This document shows positions 1-8,694 of a stretch of DNA of 35,806 bases, in pieces. Each line of letters begins with the position of its first letter. The first letter of the stretch is position 1. The stretch spans positions 1 through 35,806 of the forward strand of contig NZ_CALCDX010000160.1 of NCBI RefSeq assembly GCF_937900395.1, read 5' to 3'. The position numbers and the translations under genes are program-made. Below the pieces are notes generated by a model. That model had not been told where the DNA came from and made no database searches. It saw nothing but the letters and a program-made list of their open reading frames with translations. The DNA comes from an uncultured Caulobacter sp. Its GTDB lineage: Bacteria; Pseudomonadota; Alphaproteobacteria; Caulobacterales; Caulobacteraceae.

Positions 1-1
1 C

Positions 2-162
2 GGGCATCCCTATGTGAAATCCGGCATCGACGTCGCCTGCTGGGACATTCTCGGCAAGGCGCGTGACCGGCCCGTCCACGCGCTGTGGGGCGGGCGCGTC
101 CGGGACCGGTTGCGCGCCTATACCTACCTCTATCCCGAGCCGGGCGAGGATCCGGAGACGCG
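2..162 (+). pseudogene. Enolase-superfamily (mandelate racemase/muconate lactonizing) fragment, open at left edge
   Basis: The frame is open from the first base and reads GHPYVKSGIDVACWDILGKA and on through a PVHALWGG-like stretch to about residue 52. This matches the end of the N-terminal domain and start of the barrel in the mandelate racemase/muconate lactonizing enzyme family, where 'SAIDxACWDxxGK...P...LLGG' is a hallmark. The similarity stops abruptly near base 160, where the frame runs into an unrelated beta-barrel sequence. No catalytic Lys or metal ligands are included, so the substrate cannot be inferred. I read this as a piece of a different gene joined by chimerism. The exact junction is uncertain by about 15 bases. 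Confidence 0.6.
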
Positions 163-415
163 AAGCGGCGGTCTGCTGGCGCAAGACAGCAATATCGGCA
201 ACTACGAACGGAATGAACTGAGCGTCCTACCGCAACTGGGCGTCACGCTCGGTTACAAGCTCACCGAGAGATTGAAGCTGACTGGCGGCTACACGTTCGT
301 CTACTGGAGCAACGTCGTGCGGCCGGGCGATCAGATCGATCCGGAAGTGAACCCCGGCAATCTGCCGTTCGCCAATCCGCCCGATGCCGATGGCCTGCGG
401 ACGCCGGCGGCCGGA
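163..415 (+). pseudogene. BBP7-type outer-membrane beta-barrel fragment (planctomycete-like)
   Basis: In the same frame as the preceding fragment the sequence reads SNIGNYERNELSVLPQLGVT, then LGYKLTERLKLTGGYTFVYW and SNVVRPGDQID. The alternating amphipathic strands and the 'GYTFxYWSNVxRPGDQID..VNP' signature are typical of the C-terminal barrel of BBP7-family proteins, known to me almost entirely from Planctomycetes. Base composition here is visibly lower in GC than in the Caulobacter-like DNA that follows. The terminal Phe-ending strand expected of this family is missing, because the frame runs on into a different C-terminus near 415. The fragment has no start of its own. Most likely it is foreign DNA joined during assembly or amplification. 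Confidence 0.6.
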
Positions 416-483
416 CTGCAGGAGCTGCTGCCCGGCATCGACGCAGGCGCCGCCTTGCTGCTGGTGCGATCCGAAACCCGGTG
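416..483 (+). CDS. C-terminal tail of an unidentified host gene
   Basis: The last 22 or so residues before the TGA stop read LQELLPGIDAGAALLLVRSE and end in TR. This segment has the high GC and codon use of the chromosome that follows, and its stop lies 9 bases before the rpmE terminator hairpin. It probably belongs to the gene that naturally converges on rpmE. Too little remains to name the family. The junction with the BBP7-like sequence is placed near 415 by change of composition only. Confidence 0.4.
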
Positions 484-491
484 AAAAGCAG

Positions 492-520
492 AAAGGCCCG
501 CGGTTTCCCGCGGGCCCTTG
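492..520 (-). terminator. Rho-independent terminator after rpmE (possibly bidirectional)
   Basis: A GC-rich inverted repeat (AAGGCCCGCGG, TTT loop, CCGCGGGCCCTT) lies 25 bases beyond the rpmE stop, between it and a converging frame that ends at 483. On the minus strand the stem is followed by CTTTCTGCTTTTC. The flanking A and T residues on both sides could let it terminate both transcripts. Confidence 0.75.
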
Positions 521-544
521 TCTCGTTCGGCCGTGAAAAGCCGA

Positions 545-769
545 TCAGCTTTTGACGAAGCCTTTGAACTTGTCCTTGAAGCGCGACAGGCGACCGCCGC
601 GGTCCATGACCTGCGCCGCACCGCCGGTCCAGGCCGGGTGCGATTTCGGGTCAATGTCGAGCGACAGCCTGTCGCCGGCTTTGCCCATGGTCGAACGGGT
701 CTGGTATTCGGTTCCGTCCGTCATCACCACGGTGATGAAGTGGTAGTCGGGGTGAATGTCTTGTTTCAT
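545..769 (-). CDS. rpmE: 50S ribosomal protein L31
   Basis: The 74-residue protein starts MKQDIHPDYH and contains the L31 core with 'GTEYQTRSTMGK' and the basic C-terminus 'GGRLSRFKDKFKGFVKS'. L31 binds the 50S subunit near the central protuberance and bridges to the small subunit. The N-terminal region lacks the CxxC zinc-binding cysteines (position 16 is Met), so this is the zinc-independent C-minus form, as is usual in alphaproteobacteria. The gene is monocistronic, divergent from the ABC transporter gene and followed by a strong hairpin. The only plausible start is the ATG at 769. Confidence 0.97.
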   Translation of the reverse strand: MKQDIHPDYHFITVVMTDGTEYQTRSTMGKAGDRLSLDIDPKSHPAWTGGAAQVMDRGGRLSRFKDKFKGFVKS

Positions 770-894
770 GGCGGCGATCCAGACCGACTAAGCCGGCGAG
801 TGAATGGGGTAAGCGCCAAACCGCGCACGCGCGGGGTGGCCCTCGAAGACGCGCGGCTATAAAGAACGCGCGCGATTTTGGCAAGGGACAGTTG

Positions 895-2745
<1,851 letters not shown>

Positions 2746-2755
2746 ACCGCTTGAT

Positions 2756-2868
2756 CCTCCCCCGCATCGCGGGGGAGGTGGCCCAGAGGGCCGGAGGGGG
2801 CAAGCTGGATGCTTGCCGCGTTCGCCCCCTCAGTCACCCGTGACAGCTCCCCCGCATCGCGGGGGAGC
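2756..2868. repeat. Composite inverted-repeat element A (two CCCCCGCATCGCGGGGG palindromes)
   Basis: Two near-identical 23-base palindromes (2756-2778 and 2846-2868), each CTCCCCCGCATCGCGGGGGAG, flank about 67 bases. The inner part contains GTGGCCCAGAGGGCCGGAGGGGGC, a sequence type shared in part with the elements at 25914 and 30130. Each arm can fold alone or pair with the other. The element fills the space between the convergent ABC transporter and DUF885 genes, so it may serve as a two-way terminator or mRNA 3' stabiliser. Confidence 0.85.
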
Positions 2869-2875
2869 ATCTCGT

Positions 2876-4183
2876 TCACCGCGCCAAATCCGCGGGCGTC
2901 GTCGGCTCGCTGATCACGCGCTCCATCGCCGCCCAGCGCGCGGCCTCGGTCTTGCCGGCGCGTTCGACGTGGGCGCGGACCAGGTCCTGGCCCAGGCTGT
3001 AGTTGATGATGTAGGCGCGATAGGTCTCGATGAAGCTCAGGCGCTTCTCGGCGCGGGCCGTCGAGGTCAGGCCGTACTTGGCTAGGGCCCTTACCGCCTC
3101 GGGCTTCTTCATCTTGCCGTCCAGATAGGCCGCGGCGATGGTAACCTCGCTCTGGGCCAGGGCGGCCTTGGCGTCCATCAGCGCGCCGTAGGCGGCCGCG
3201 GTCTTGGGATCCAGGCCCGCCAGCGGATAGAGCTTGTCGCGCTCGAAGTCGGTCTTGGCCTGGCCGGGGAAGGCGAGCGCGATGCCGTAGTTGGCGCTGC
3301 CCTCGGCGATCAGCGACTGCGGCGAGAACAGCGGATAGACGCTGAACTCCACCCAGCCCTTGCCCTTGGTCAGCTTCTCTTCCAGCAGGGCGTTCAGGAC
3401 ATGGTGGCCGGGATAGCCCTCGTGGCAGCCCAGATCCAAGGCGCGGCTGATGTAGATCGGCAAATCGGTGTTGATCTCGATCAGGCTGTGGGCGCCGCCC
3501 TGGTACCAGTTGTAGCCGCTCCACGGCTTCTTGGTGACGAACGACAGGTCGAAGCGCTCATTGGCCGGCAGCTTGATGTGCGCCTCGGTCTTGGCCTTGC
3601 AGGCGGCGATCCCGGCCTTCATCACCGGCTCCAGCCGGTCGGTCGGGATGACATAGGCGGCCTGGAAGGCGTCGACGCGGGCCGCGAGGTCGCCCTTGCC
3701 GGGGACCAGCTTGTCGAGCCGGGCCAGGACCGGATCGTAGGCCTTCAACGGCTTGATGACGGGGCGGACGCCAAACAGGCCTTGGGCTTCGTCCTGGAAG
3801 CTGAACGTGTCGCCGGCGATCATGGCTAGCCGTGTCTGGGCGGCCTTGACCTGGCCCTTCAGGAACAGCTTGCGGCGGCGCTGGTCGGCGGTGAGATCCT
3901 TCTCGGGAACCTTGGCGAGCAGCCCTTGCAGGCGATCGGCTTCCTTGCGCAGCACCGAGACGGGGCGCGGCGCCAGCTTCGCGGCGTTGAGATATTCGTT
4001 CGGGCCGTAATAGGCGTCGACATAACCGGGCTCGCGCTCGCCGGCCTCCAGCGTAAGGCGCACGAAGTCGACGGCGATCTTGTCCAGCAGGTCCGAGCCC
4101 GGGGAGGCGAGGGCGGACGAGACGGCGCCCAGCGACAGGGCGGCGATGGTCGCCAGCGAGGCGGCGGCGTGACGGAACTTCAT
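2876..4183 (-). CDS. DUF885 family secreted protein (putative metallopeptidase-like)
   Basis: The protein has 435 residues from ATG 4183. I chose this start because MKFRHAAASLATIAALSLGA, followed by SSALA, is a clear Sec signal peptide; a longer frame to 4243 would bury it. The mature part carries the DUF885 hallmark CHEGYPGHH at residues 253-261, an HExxxGHH-like pair of histidines and a glutamate resembling a zinc site, plus the conserved EGSANYG segment. Family members are predicted periplasmic or secreted hydrolases with no settled substrate. The gene lies 70 bases downstream of the glycerophosphodiesterase gene on the same strand and may be co-transcribed with it. A weak GGTGAG precedes the start. 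Confidence 0.88.
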   Translation of the reverse strand: MKFRHAAASLATIAALSLGAVSSALASPGSDLLDKIAVDFVRLTLEAGEREPGYVDAYYGPNEYLNAAKLAPRPVSVLRKEADRLQGLLAKVPEKDLTADQRRRKLFLKGQVKAAQTRLAMIAGDTFSFQDEAQGLFGVRPVIKPLKAYDPVLARLDKLVPGKGDLAARVDAFQAAYVIPTDRLEPVMKAGIAACKAKTEAHIKLPANERFDLSFVTKKPWSGYNWYQGGAHSLIEINTDLPIYISRALDLGCHEGYPGHHVLNALLEEKLTKGKGWVEFSVYPLFSPQSLIAEGSANYGIALAFPGQAKTDFERDKLYPLAGLDPKTAAAYGALMDAKAALAQSEVTIAAAYLDGKMKKPEAVRALAKYGLTSTARAEKRLSFIETYRAYIINYSLGQDLVRAHVERAGKTEAARWAAMERVISEPTTPADLAR

Positions 4184-4253
4184 GAAACTCACCCAGGCGG
4201 AACGGAGGGCGGCACGCTGCACCCTTCCGCCCCATTCGGGCAAGGGCGGCCGT

Positions 4254-5324
4254 TCAGCCTCGCGCGGCGACGGCTAGGGCGGGGAAGTCGCTGAACACCC
4301 CGTCGACGCCGGCCGCGTACAGGGCCTTCAGCAAGGTCGTCACGTCGCCGTGCTGGGCCAGGAAGGTCGGACTGGCGGGGTCGCCCTTCCGCAGCGGCGT
4401 GGGCAGGAAGTAGTTCTCGGCCCGGAGCGTCCAGACGTGAACCTGGAGGCCCGCCGCGTGAGCGTCCTTGACCAGGCTGGTCGGCGGCAGCAGGCCCTGG
4501 CCGTCGCTGGGGATCACTTGGCTCCAGCCCGCGCCTAGGCCGTCGGCGTAGACGGCGACGTCTTTCAGGCCCTGGGGGGTGATCAGGTCGGCGTACTTTA
4601 CACCGGGCTGGTCCGGCGGACCGCCCTCGGCGTCGACCAGGAAGACAAGGCGCGCCGGAGTCTTGGCCCGCAGGCGCTTCAAGGTCCCAACCTCGAAGCA
4701 CTGCACGAATACCGGGGCGGTCGCCGAGTTCAGGTCCAGGGCCTTCAGCTTGGCGACCAGGCGATCCTCGGTGGGCAGGCCGATCGAGGCGAAATAGGTC
4801 GGGTGCTTCAGCTCGGGATAGACGCCGATCGTTCGGCCGCTGCGCTGGCCGCCGGCGCGGGCGATGGCGACAACTTCCTCGAAGGTCAGGATCTGGGCCT
4901 GGCCGTCGAAAGCGGCGCTGGTCGGACGCAGCTGCGGCAGCCGCTCGCGGGCGCGCAGGGTTTTCAGCTCGGCAAGCGTGAAGTCTTCCGTGAACCAGCC
5001 GGTCACCGACTGGCCGTCGATGGTCTTGGTGGCTTTGCGCGCGGCGAATTCGGGGCGGCTGGCGACGTTGGTCGTGCCGCCGATCTCATTCTCGTGGCGG
5101 GCCACGAGGTGGCCGTCCTTGGTGGGGACCAGGTCCGGCTCGATGAAGTCCGCGCCCTGCTCGATCGCGCGCTCATAGGCGAGGATCGTGTGCTCGGGCC
5201 GCTCGCCGCTGCAGCCGCGGTGGCCGATCACGATGGGCTTGCGGCCCTGGGCGCGGGACAGGCCCGGGAGGAACGTGCCGGCAAGGGCGGCGGTGGTCAG
5301 GGCGCGACGGGTCAGCAGGGTCAT
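4254..5324 (-). CDS. glpQ: Glycerophosphodiester phosphodiesterase, periplasmic GlpQ type
   Basis: This 356-residue enzyme hydrolyses glycerophosphodiesters to glycerol-3-phosphate plus an alcohol. The N-terminus MTLLTRRALTTAALAG, ending in LSRAQ, is a signal peptide with a twin-arginine pair, so Tat export is possible. The GDPD core follows: VIGHRGCSGERPEHT (His35, Arg36), then FIEPDLVPTKDGHLVARHEN, giving the second catalytic His and the metal-binding Glu and Asp. The insertion between them and the overall length match the periplasmic GlpQ class rather than the shorter cytoplasmic UgpQ class. No transporter gene adjoins it. The repeat element at 5388-5501 lies upstream. Confidence 0.92.
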   Translation of the reverse strand: MTLLTRRALTTAALAGTFLPGLSRAQGRKPIVIGHRGCSGERPEHTILAYERAIEQGADFIEPDLVPTKDGHLVARHENEIGGTTNVASRPEFAARKATKTIDGQSVTGWFTEDFTLAELKTLRARERLPQLRPTSAAFDGQAQILTFEEVVAIARAGGQRSGRTIGVYPELKHPTYFASIGLPTEDRLVAKLKALDLNSATAPVFVQCFEVGTLKRLRAKTPARLVFLVDAEGGPPDQPGVKYADLITPQGLKDVAVYADGLGAGWSQVIPSDGQGLLPPTSLVKDAHAAGLQVHVWTLRAENYFLPTPLRKGDPASPTFLAQHGDVTTLLKALYAAGVDGVFSDFPALAVAARG

Positions 5325-5387
5325 GGCGCGCGATTTAGCGCGCGGATGTGACGGTTTGGCGAGAGGTTATTTGACGCAAACCATAGT

Positions 5388-5501
5388 CGTCATCCCGCGC
5401 TTCATGCGCGGGACCCATGGTTCAGCTCACACGTGAGGGTGTGGGCGATCTCCGCACTTGCGACGGACAAATGGGTCCCGCGCACAAGGCGCGGGATGAC
5501 G
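5388..5501. repeat. Composite inverted-repeat element B (CATCCCGCGC arms)
   Basis: The arms CGTCATCCCGCGC...GCGCGGGACCCAT (5388-5418) and ATGGGTCCCGCGC...GCGCGGGATGACG (5471-5501) are almost perfect reverse complements, and each is itself a hairpin. About 52 bases separate them. The element lies between the suhB stop and the glpQ start on the minus strand. Confidence 0.85.
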
Positions 5502-5523
5502 ATCTTTCCTTGGTGCTGGAGCC

Positions 5524-6324
5524 TTAAGCCGCCCGCAGGCGCTCCAGGATCTGCGGGTGCAGGTCCTGGTTCGAGGCCAGGATCGACTTGCCCGACACGA
5601 GGTCGAGGTCGCTCTCGTCGATCGTGGTGATCTTGCCGCCCGATTCCTGGATCATCAGGATGCCGGCCGCGACGTCCCACGGGTTGAGGTTGCGCTCCCA
5701 GTACGCGTCGAACCGGCCGGCGGCGACCCACGCGAGATCCAGGGCGGCCGAGCCGAAGCGGCGCACGCCGGCGACCTTCTGGCTGACCTGGTGCAGCTCC
5801 TTCAGGAACTGGGCATGGCCCGGCTTGCCGGCGAACGGGATGCCCGTGGCCAGGACGCTTTCGTCCAGGTGACGGCGGGCGGCGACGCGCAGGCGCTTCT
5901 CGGCGCCCAGGAACGCGCCCTTGCCCTTTTCGACCCAGAAGAGGTCGTTGCTGATCGGGTTGTAGGTCACGCCGGCGACGATGCCCTCGCCCTCGCGCTG
6001 TAGGGCGATGTTGACCGCGAAGTGCGGGATGGCGTGCAGGAAGTTGGTGGTGCCGTCCAGCGGGTCGACGATCCAGGTGTGGGTCTTGTCGGTGCCCTCG
6101 ACCATGCCGCGCTCTTCGCCCAGGAAGCCGTAGCCGGGGCGGGCCTTGGTCAGGATCTCGAACAGGGTCTGTTCGGCCTTGAGGTCGGCGTTGGAGACGA
6201 AGTCGGCCGCGCCCTTCTTGGAGACCTGCAGTTCGGTGACTTCGCCGAAGTCGCGGGCCAGGCCCCGGGCGGCCTTCCGGGCCGCGTCGATCATGACGTT
6301 CAGGAGGGCGGAAGGCGTGGGCAC
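5524..6324 (-). CDS. suhB: Inositol-1-monophosphatase family phosphatase
   Basis: The 266-residue protein has the full signature set of the Mg2+-dependent IMPase superfamily. GEE is at residues 69-71, then WIVDPLDGTTNFLH (Asp87 and Asp90 as metal ligands) and, near the C-terminus, NPWDVAAG with the third metal Asp. Such enzymes dephosphorylate inositol-1-phosphate. The proteobacterial SuhB group also takes part in rRNA antitermination, so the exact role here is an inference. The start MPTPSALLNVM at 6324 gives the usual family length. It is followed by repeat element B and then glpQ on the same strand. Confidence 0.93.
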   Translation of the reverse strand: MPTPSALLNVMIDAARKAARGLARDFGEVTELQVSKKGAADFVSNADLKAEQTLFEILTKARPGYGFLGEERGMVEGTDKTHTWIVDPLDGTTNFLHAIPHFAVNIALQREGEGIVAGVTYNPISNDLFWVEKGKGAFLGAEKRLRVAARRHLDESVLATGIPFAGKPGHAQFLKELHQVSQKVAGVRRFGSAALDLAWVAAGRFDAYWERNLNPWDVAAGILMIQESGGKITTIDESDLDLVSGKSILASNQDLHPQILERLRAA

Positions 6325-6481
6325 GGGCGGCTATCCTCAATGAAGCCGTCGACGCCCGCCGGAAAGTCCGGCGGCGGAGCGGTAGGTCGACGGTGTGAAA
6401 GAACGGGCGCGGAACCTAGTCGTCCACAGGCGCGAAGGCAAGGCGGGGCGAATTGGGTGGGGTTAACGGGCCTTCTATTAA

Positions 6482-6612
6482 ATCCGACCTCCCCGGCGAA
6501 TGCCGGGGCCCAGATCCCATGACGCTTGAGATGACTGGAAGGCGTCCGCGCTTCTGGAGCCTGCCTCAACGCCTTTCCATCTGGGCCCCGGCATTCGCCG
6601 GGGAAGTCGGAT
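6482..6612. repeat. Composite inverted-repeat element C, copy 1
   Basis: The arms ATCCGACCTCCCCGGCGAAT..GGGGCCCAGAT (6482-6515) and ATCTGGGCCCC..ATTCGCCGGGGAAGTCGGAT (6579-6612) form a long imperfect palindrome, and each arm contains the hairpin CCCCGGCGAATGCCGGGG. The 63-base centre matches the centre of the copy at 13468-13592 when that one is reverse-complemented (shared blocks include TGGAGCC-like and CAACGCC..TTCCATCTGGG segments). It lies between the small secreted protein gene and suhB. Confidence 0.9.
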
Positions 6613-6617
6613 GAGGG

Positions 6618-7025
6618 CTAAGGCAGCTCCACCTTCGGCAGGCTGTCCTTGGTCTCGCACAGCAGTTTGCCGGCCTTGCCGACCGCGCCGGAGATGTCCT
6701 CGATCTTGGCTTCCTTGCGCCAGCCCTTGGGCAGGCCCTTGGTCCCGTCGAAGTCCATGCCCAGGTCCATCCACTTGTCGGCCGCGCAGTCCAGCGCGAA
6801 CAGCAGGATCGGGCCTTTGCTGGCCGGCCAGTTCTTATAGGGGCCGTTGGCCTTGCCTTCGGCGATACGGGTGACGATCAGTCCGGTGGACTGGTCCACG
6901 CGGGAGAAGTCCTCGTCGTAATAGGTCTTGGTTTCCCCTGGCGCCAGTTTCCAGGTCTCGGCGACGGCCGCCGTCGAGACGGCCAGGACCGGTAAGCTAA
7001 GCAAACACACTACGAGCCGCTTCAT
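6618..7025 (-). CDS. Small secreted protein of unknown function (weakly adhesin-E-like)
   Basis: The 135-residue protein begins with a clean Sec signal peptide, MKRLVVCLLSLPVLAVSTAA followed by VAE. The mature part starts with TWKLAPGETKTYYDEDFSRV and contains GPILLFALDCAADKWMDLG and a second Cys in KLLCETKDS, so one disulphide is possible. The order 'tYYD..., then a strand, then a FxxDC segment' faintly recalls the surface-adhesin-E family of short lipocalin-like periplasmic proteins, but I could not confirm it. The gene stops 6 bases before repeat element C and is followed on the same strand by suhB. No regulator or transporter sits beside it. Confidence 0.75.
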   Translation of the reverse strand: MKRLVVCLLSLPVLAVSTAAVAETWKLAPGETKTYYDEDFSRVDQSTGLIVTRIAEGKANGPYKNWPASKGPILLFALDCAADKWMDLGMDFDGTKGLPKGWRKEAKIEDISGAVGKAGKLLCETKDSLPKVELP

Positions 7026-7111
7026 GTCGAGCGCCCTCCCCAGGTTTTGTTCGCTGGAAAGGACGCTAGGCCTGTGTGCGGCGCGTCACAAGGCGCCGCA
7101 CGACCTGACGT

Positions 7112-7768
7112 TTACTTACGGGCGGCGAGGCCTTCGGCGATGGCGGCGTTCAGCGCGGCCACGGCGGCGGCGGGCCCTTCCGGATAGCCCCAGACGCCGG
7201 CCGAGACGGCCAGGAAGTCCGCGCCCGCCGTGGCGAGGCCGGCGGCGTTGGCGGCGGTGATCCCGCCGATAGCCACGCACGGGGTCTCCATCGTCTCCTG
7301 CCAGATGGTCAGGATCTCGGGATCGGCGGTGGTCGGGGCGTCCTTGGTCTTGGTCGGGAAGAAGGCGCCGAAGGCGACGTAGTCGGCGCCAGCCTCCGAG
7401 GCCTCCATCGCAAGATGGCGGCTGTCGTGGCAGGTGACGCCGATCATCCGCTGGCCCATCAGCTTGCGGGCGTCCTTGTAGGGCATGTCCGACTGGCCGA
7501 TGTGGACTCCGTCGACGGCGAGGCGCGCGGCCAGGTCGGGGCGGTCGTTCAGGATCACGGCCACGTCGCGCGCCTGGGCGATCGGGGCCAGCACATCGAC
7601 GGCGGCCGCCACGACATCGTCCGGCGCGTCCTTCAGGCGGATCTGCAGCGCGGCGACGTCGCCGCCTTCCAAGGCTTGCGCCAGCGTCCGGCCGAACGCG
7701 GCCAGGTCGGCCAGGGCGGGCGGGGTGATCAGGTAGAGGCGGCAGTCGAGCGTCATGGGGTGGGGCAT
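7112..7768 (-). CDS. thiE: Thiamine phosphate synthase family protein
   Basis: ThiE joins hydroxymethylpyrimidine diphosphate and thiazole phosphate to give thiamine phosphate. The 218-residue TIM-barrel protein shows the family order: LYLITPP, QIRLKDAP, ILNDRPDLAARLAVDGVHIG followed by QSD (diphosphate and Mg2+ contacts), VTCHDSRH, AFGAFFPTKTK and AIGGITAANA. I start at ATG 7768 (MPHPMTLDCRLY) because CAGGGCG stands upstream, whereas the internal ATG at 7756 follows a C-rich stretch with no ribosome site. The gene stands alone, without thiC or thiG, and is divergent from bfd. No TPP riboswitch is evident. Substrate specificity rests on family membership. Confidence 0.85.
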   Translation of the reverse strand: MPHPMTLDCRLYLITPPALADLAAFGRTLAQALEGGDVAALQIRLKDAPDDVVAAAVDVLAPIAQARDVAVILNDRPDLAARLAVDGVHIGQSDMPYKDARKLMGQRMIGVTCHDSRHLAMEASEAGADYVAFGAFFPTKTKDAPTTADPEILTIWQETMETPCVAIGGITAANAAGLATAGADFLAVSAGVWGYPEGPAAAVAALNAAIAEGLAARK

Positions 7769-7877
7769 AGCACGAGCGCCCTGTTCGTCACGATATGCGT
7801 ATCGCGCGTGGCCGCGACACCGCGCCGCCATCCATCGCAATGCGAGTCAGTTGCAAAACACCGCGCTCTACGCTAGA

Positions 7878-7895
7878 TGAGAATGAAACTCATTC
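7878..7895 (+). promoter_or_regulatory. Fur-like iron box upstream of bfd
   Basis: TGAGAATGAAACTCATTC contains the perfect 6-3-6 palindrome GAATGA-AAC-TCATTC at 7881-7895 and partly matches the Fur 7-1-7 pattern TGAxAATxATTxTCA. It sits 17 bases before the bfd start codon, in the 143-base space shared with divergent thiE. This is the expected place for a Fur repressor in control of bacterioferritin-associated ferredoxin. The match is by eye only. Confidence 0.65.
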
Positions 7896-7911
7896 GGTGG
7901 GGCGTTCTTCC

Positions 7912-8097
7912 TTGTACGTCTGCAACTGTAACGGCATCCGCGAGCGCCAGGTGCGCGCCGCCATCGACGCCGGCGCCCAGCGCCCGGTCGAGATCTTCCG
8001 TCACCACGGCTGCCAGGCCCAGTGCGCCAAGTGCGTCTGCGAGATGCGCCAGATGATCCAGGAAAGCCGCGAGGCCCTGGCCTACGCCGCCGAGTAG
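7912..8097 (+). CDS. bfd: Bacterioferritin-associated ferredoxin, TTG start
   Basis: Bfd is a [2Fe-2S] protein that docks on bacterioferritin and reduces its ferric core to release iron. Starting at TTG 7912 the product is 61 residues, (M)YVCNCNGIRERQVRAAID, with Cys4, Cys6, Cys38 and Cys41 in the C-x-C-x31-C-x-x-C spacing of the Bfd cluster. An in-frame extension to 7795 exists but would cross the iron box and add a non-conserved leader, so I reject it. GGTGGGG precedes the TTG. The rare start codon may keep expression low. bfr follows 111 bases downstream on the same strand, so the two probably share iron-dependent control. Confidence 0.9.
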   Translation: MYVCNCNGIRERQVRAAIDAGAQRPVEIFRHHGCQAQCAKCVCEMRQMIQESREALAYAAE

Positions 8098-8208
8098 CCG
8101 CCGCGTCCGCGGCTTTTCGTGAGACCGCGAAACACTCGCACACAATCCTGTTGAAGCCGCTTCCGGCATGCCTCAGGTTCGCCCGAAGTCGAATCCCAGG
8201 AGGCCGCC

Positions 8209-8691
8209 ATGCAGGGCGATCCCAGCATCATCCGTTTGCTCAACGCGGTGCTCACCAACGAGCTGACGGCGGTCAACCAGTACTTCCTGCACGCGCGGAT
8301 GTACGACAACTGGGGCTTCAAGCGCCTCGGCAAGATCACCTATGACGAGTCGATCGGCGAGATGAAGCACGCCGACATGCTGATCAACCGCATCCTGTTC
8401 CTGGAAGGTCTTCCGAACCTGCAGGACCTGCACAAGCTGAAGATCGGCGAGACGGTCCCCGAGTGCCTGAACGCCGACCTGCAGGTCGAGCTGGGCGGGC
8501 GCGAGACCCTGATCCCCGGCATCGTCCAGTGCGAGCAGGCCCGCGACTATGTCAGCCGCGAGCTGTTGCGCGAGATCCTCAGCGACACCGAGGAGCACAT
8601 CGACTTCCTCGAGACCCAGCTGTCGCTGGTGAAGTCGCTGGGCGAGGCCAACTACCTGCAGTCGGCCATGGGCGAACTGCCGTCGTCCTAG
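8209..8691 (+). CDS. bfr: Bacterioferritin
   Basis: This 160-residue ferritin subunit assembles into a 24-mer that oxidises Fe2+ and stores the mineral. Met52 (GEMKHAD) is the axial haem ligand of bacterioferritins. The di-iron ligands Glu18, Glu51, His54, Glu94 and His130 are present, but the sequence at 126-130 is DTEEH, so Thr stands at position 127 where E. coli Bfr has the metal-bridging Glu. The C-terminal helix IDFLETQ...NYLQS is typical. AGGAGGCC just upstream of ATG 8209 is an excellent ribosome site. The gene follows bfd, its electron donor. Confidence 0.96.
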   Translation: MQGDPSIIRLLNAVLTNELTAVNQYFLHARMYDNWGFKRLGKITYDESIGEMKHADMLINRILFLEGLPNLQDLHKLKIGETVPECLNADLQVELGGRETLIPGIVQCEQARDYVSRELLREILSDTEEHIDFLETQLSLVKSLGEANYLQSAMGELPSS

Positions 8692-8694
8692 ACT

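Noticed and set aside
7025..7912. TPP riboswitch for thiE.
   Set aside because: The 143-base space between thiE and bfd shows no CTGAGA or similar TPP-aptamer core on the minus strand.
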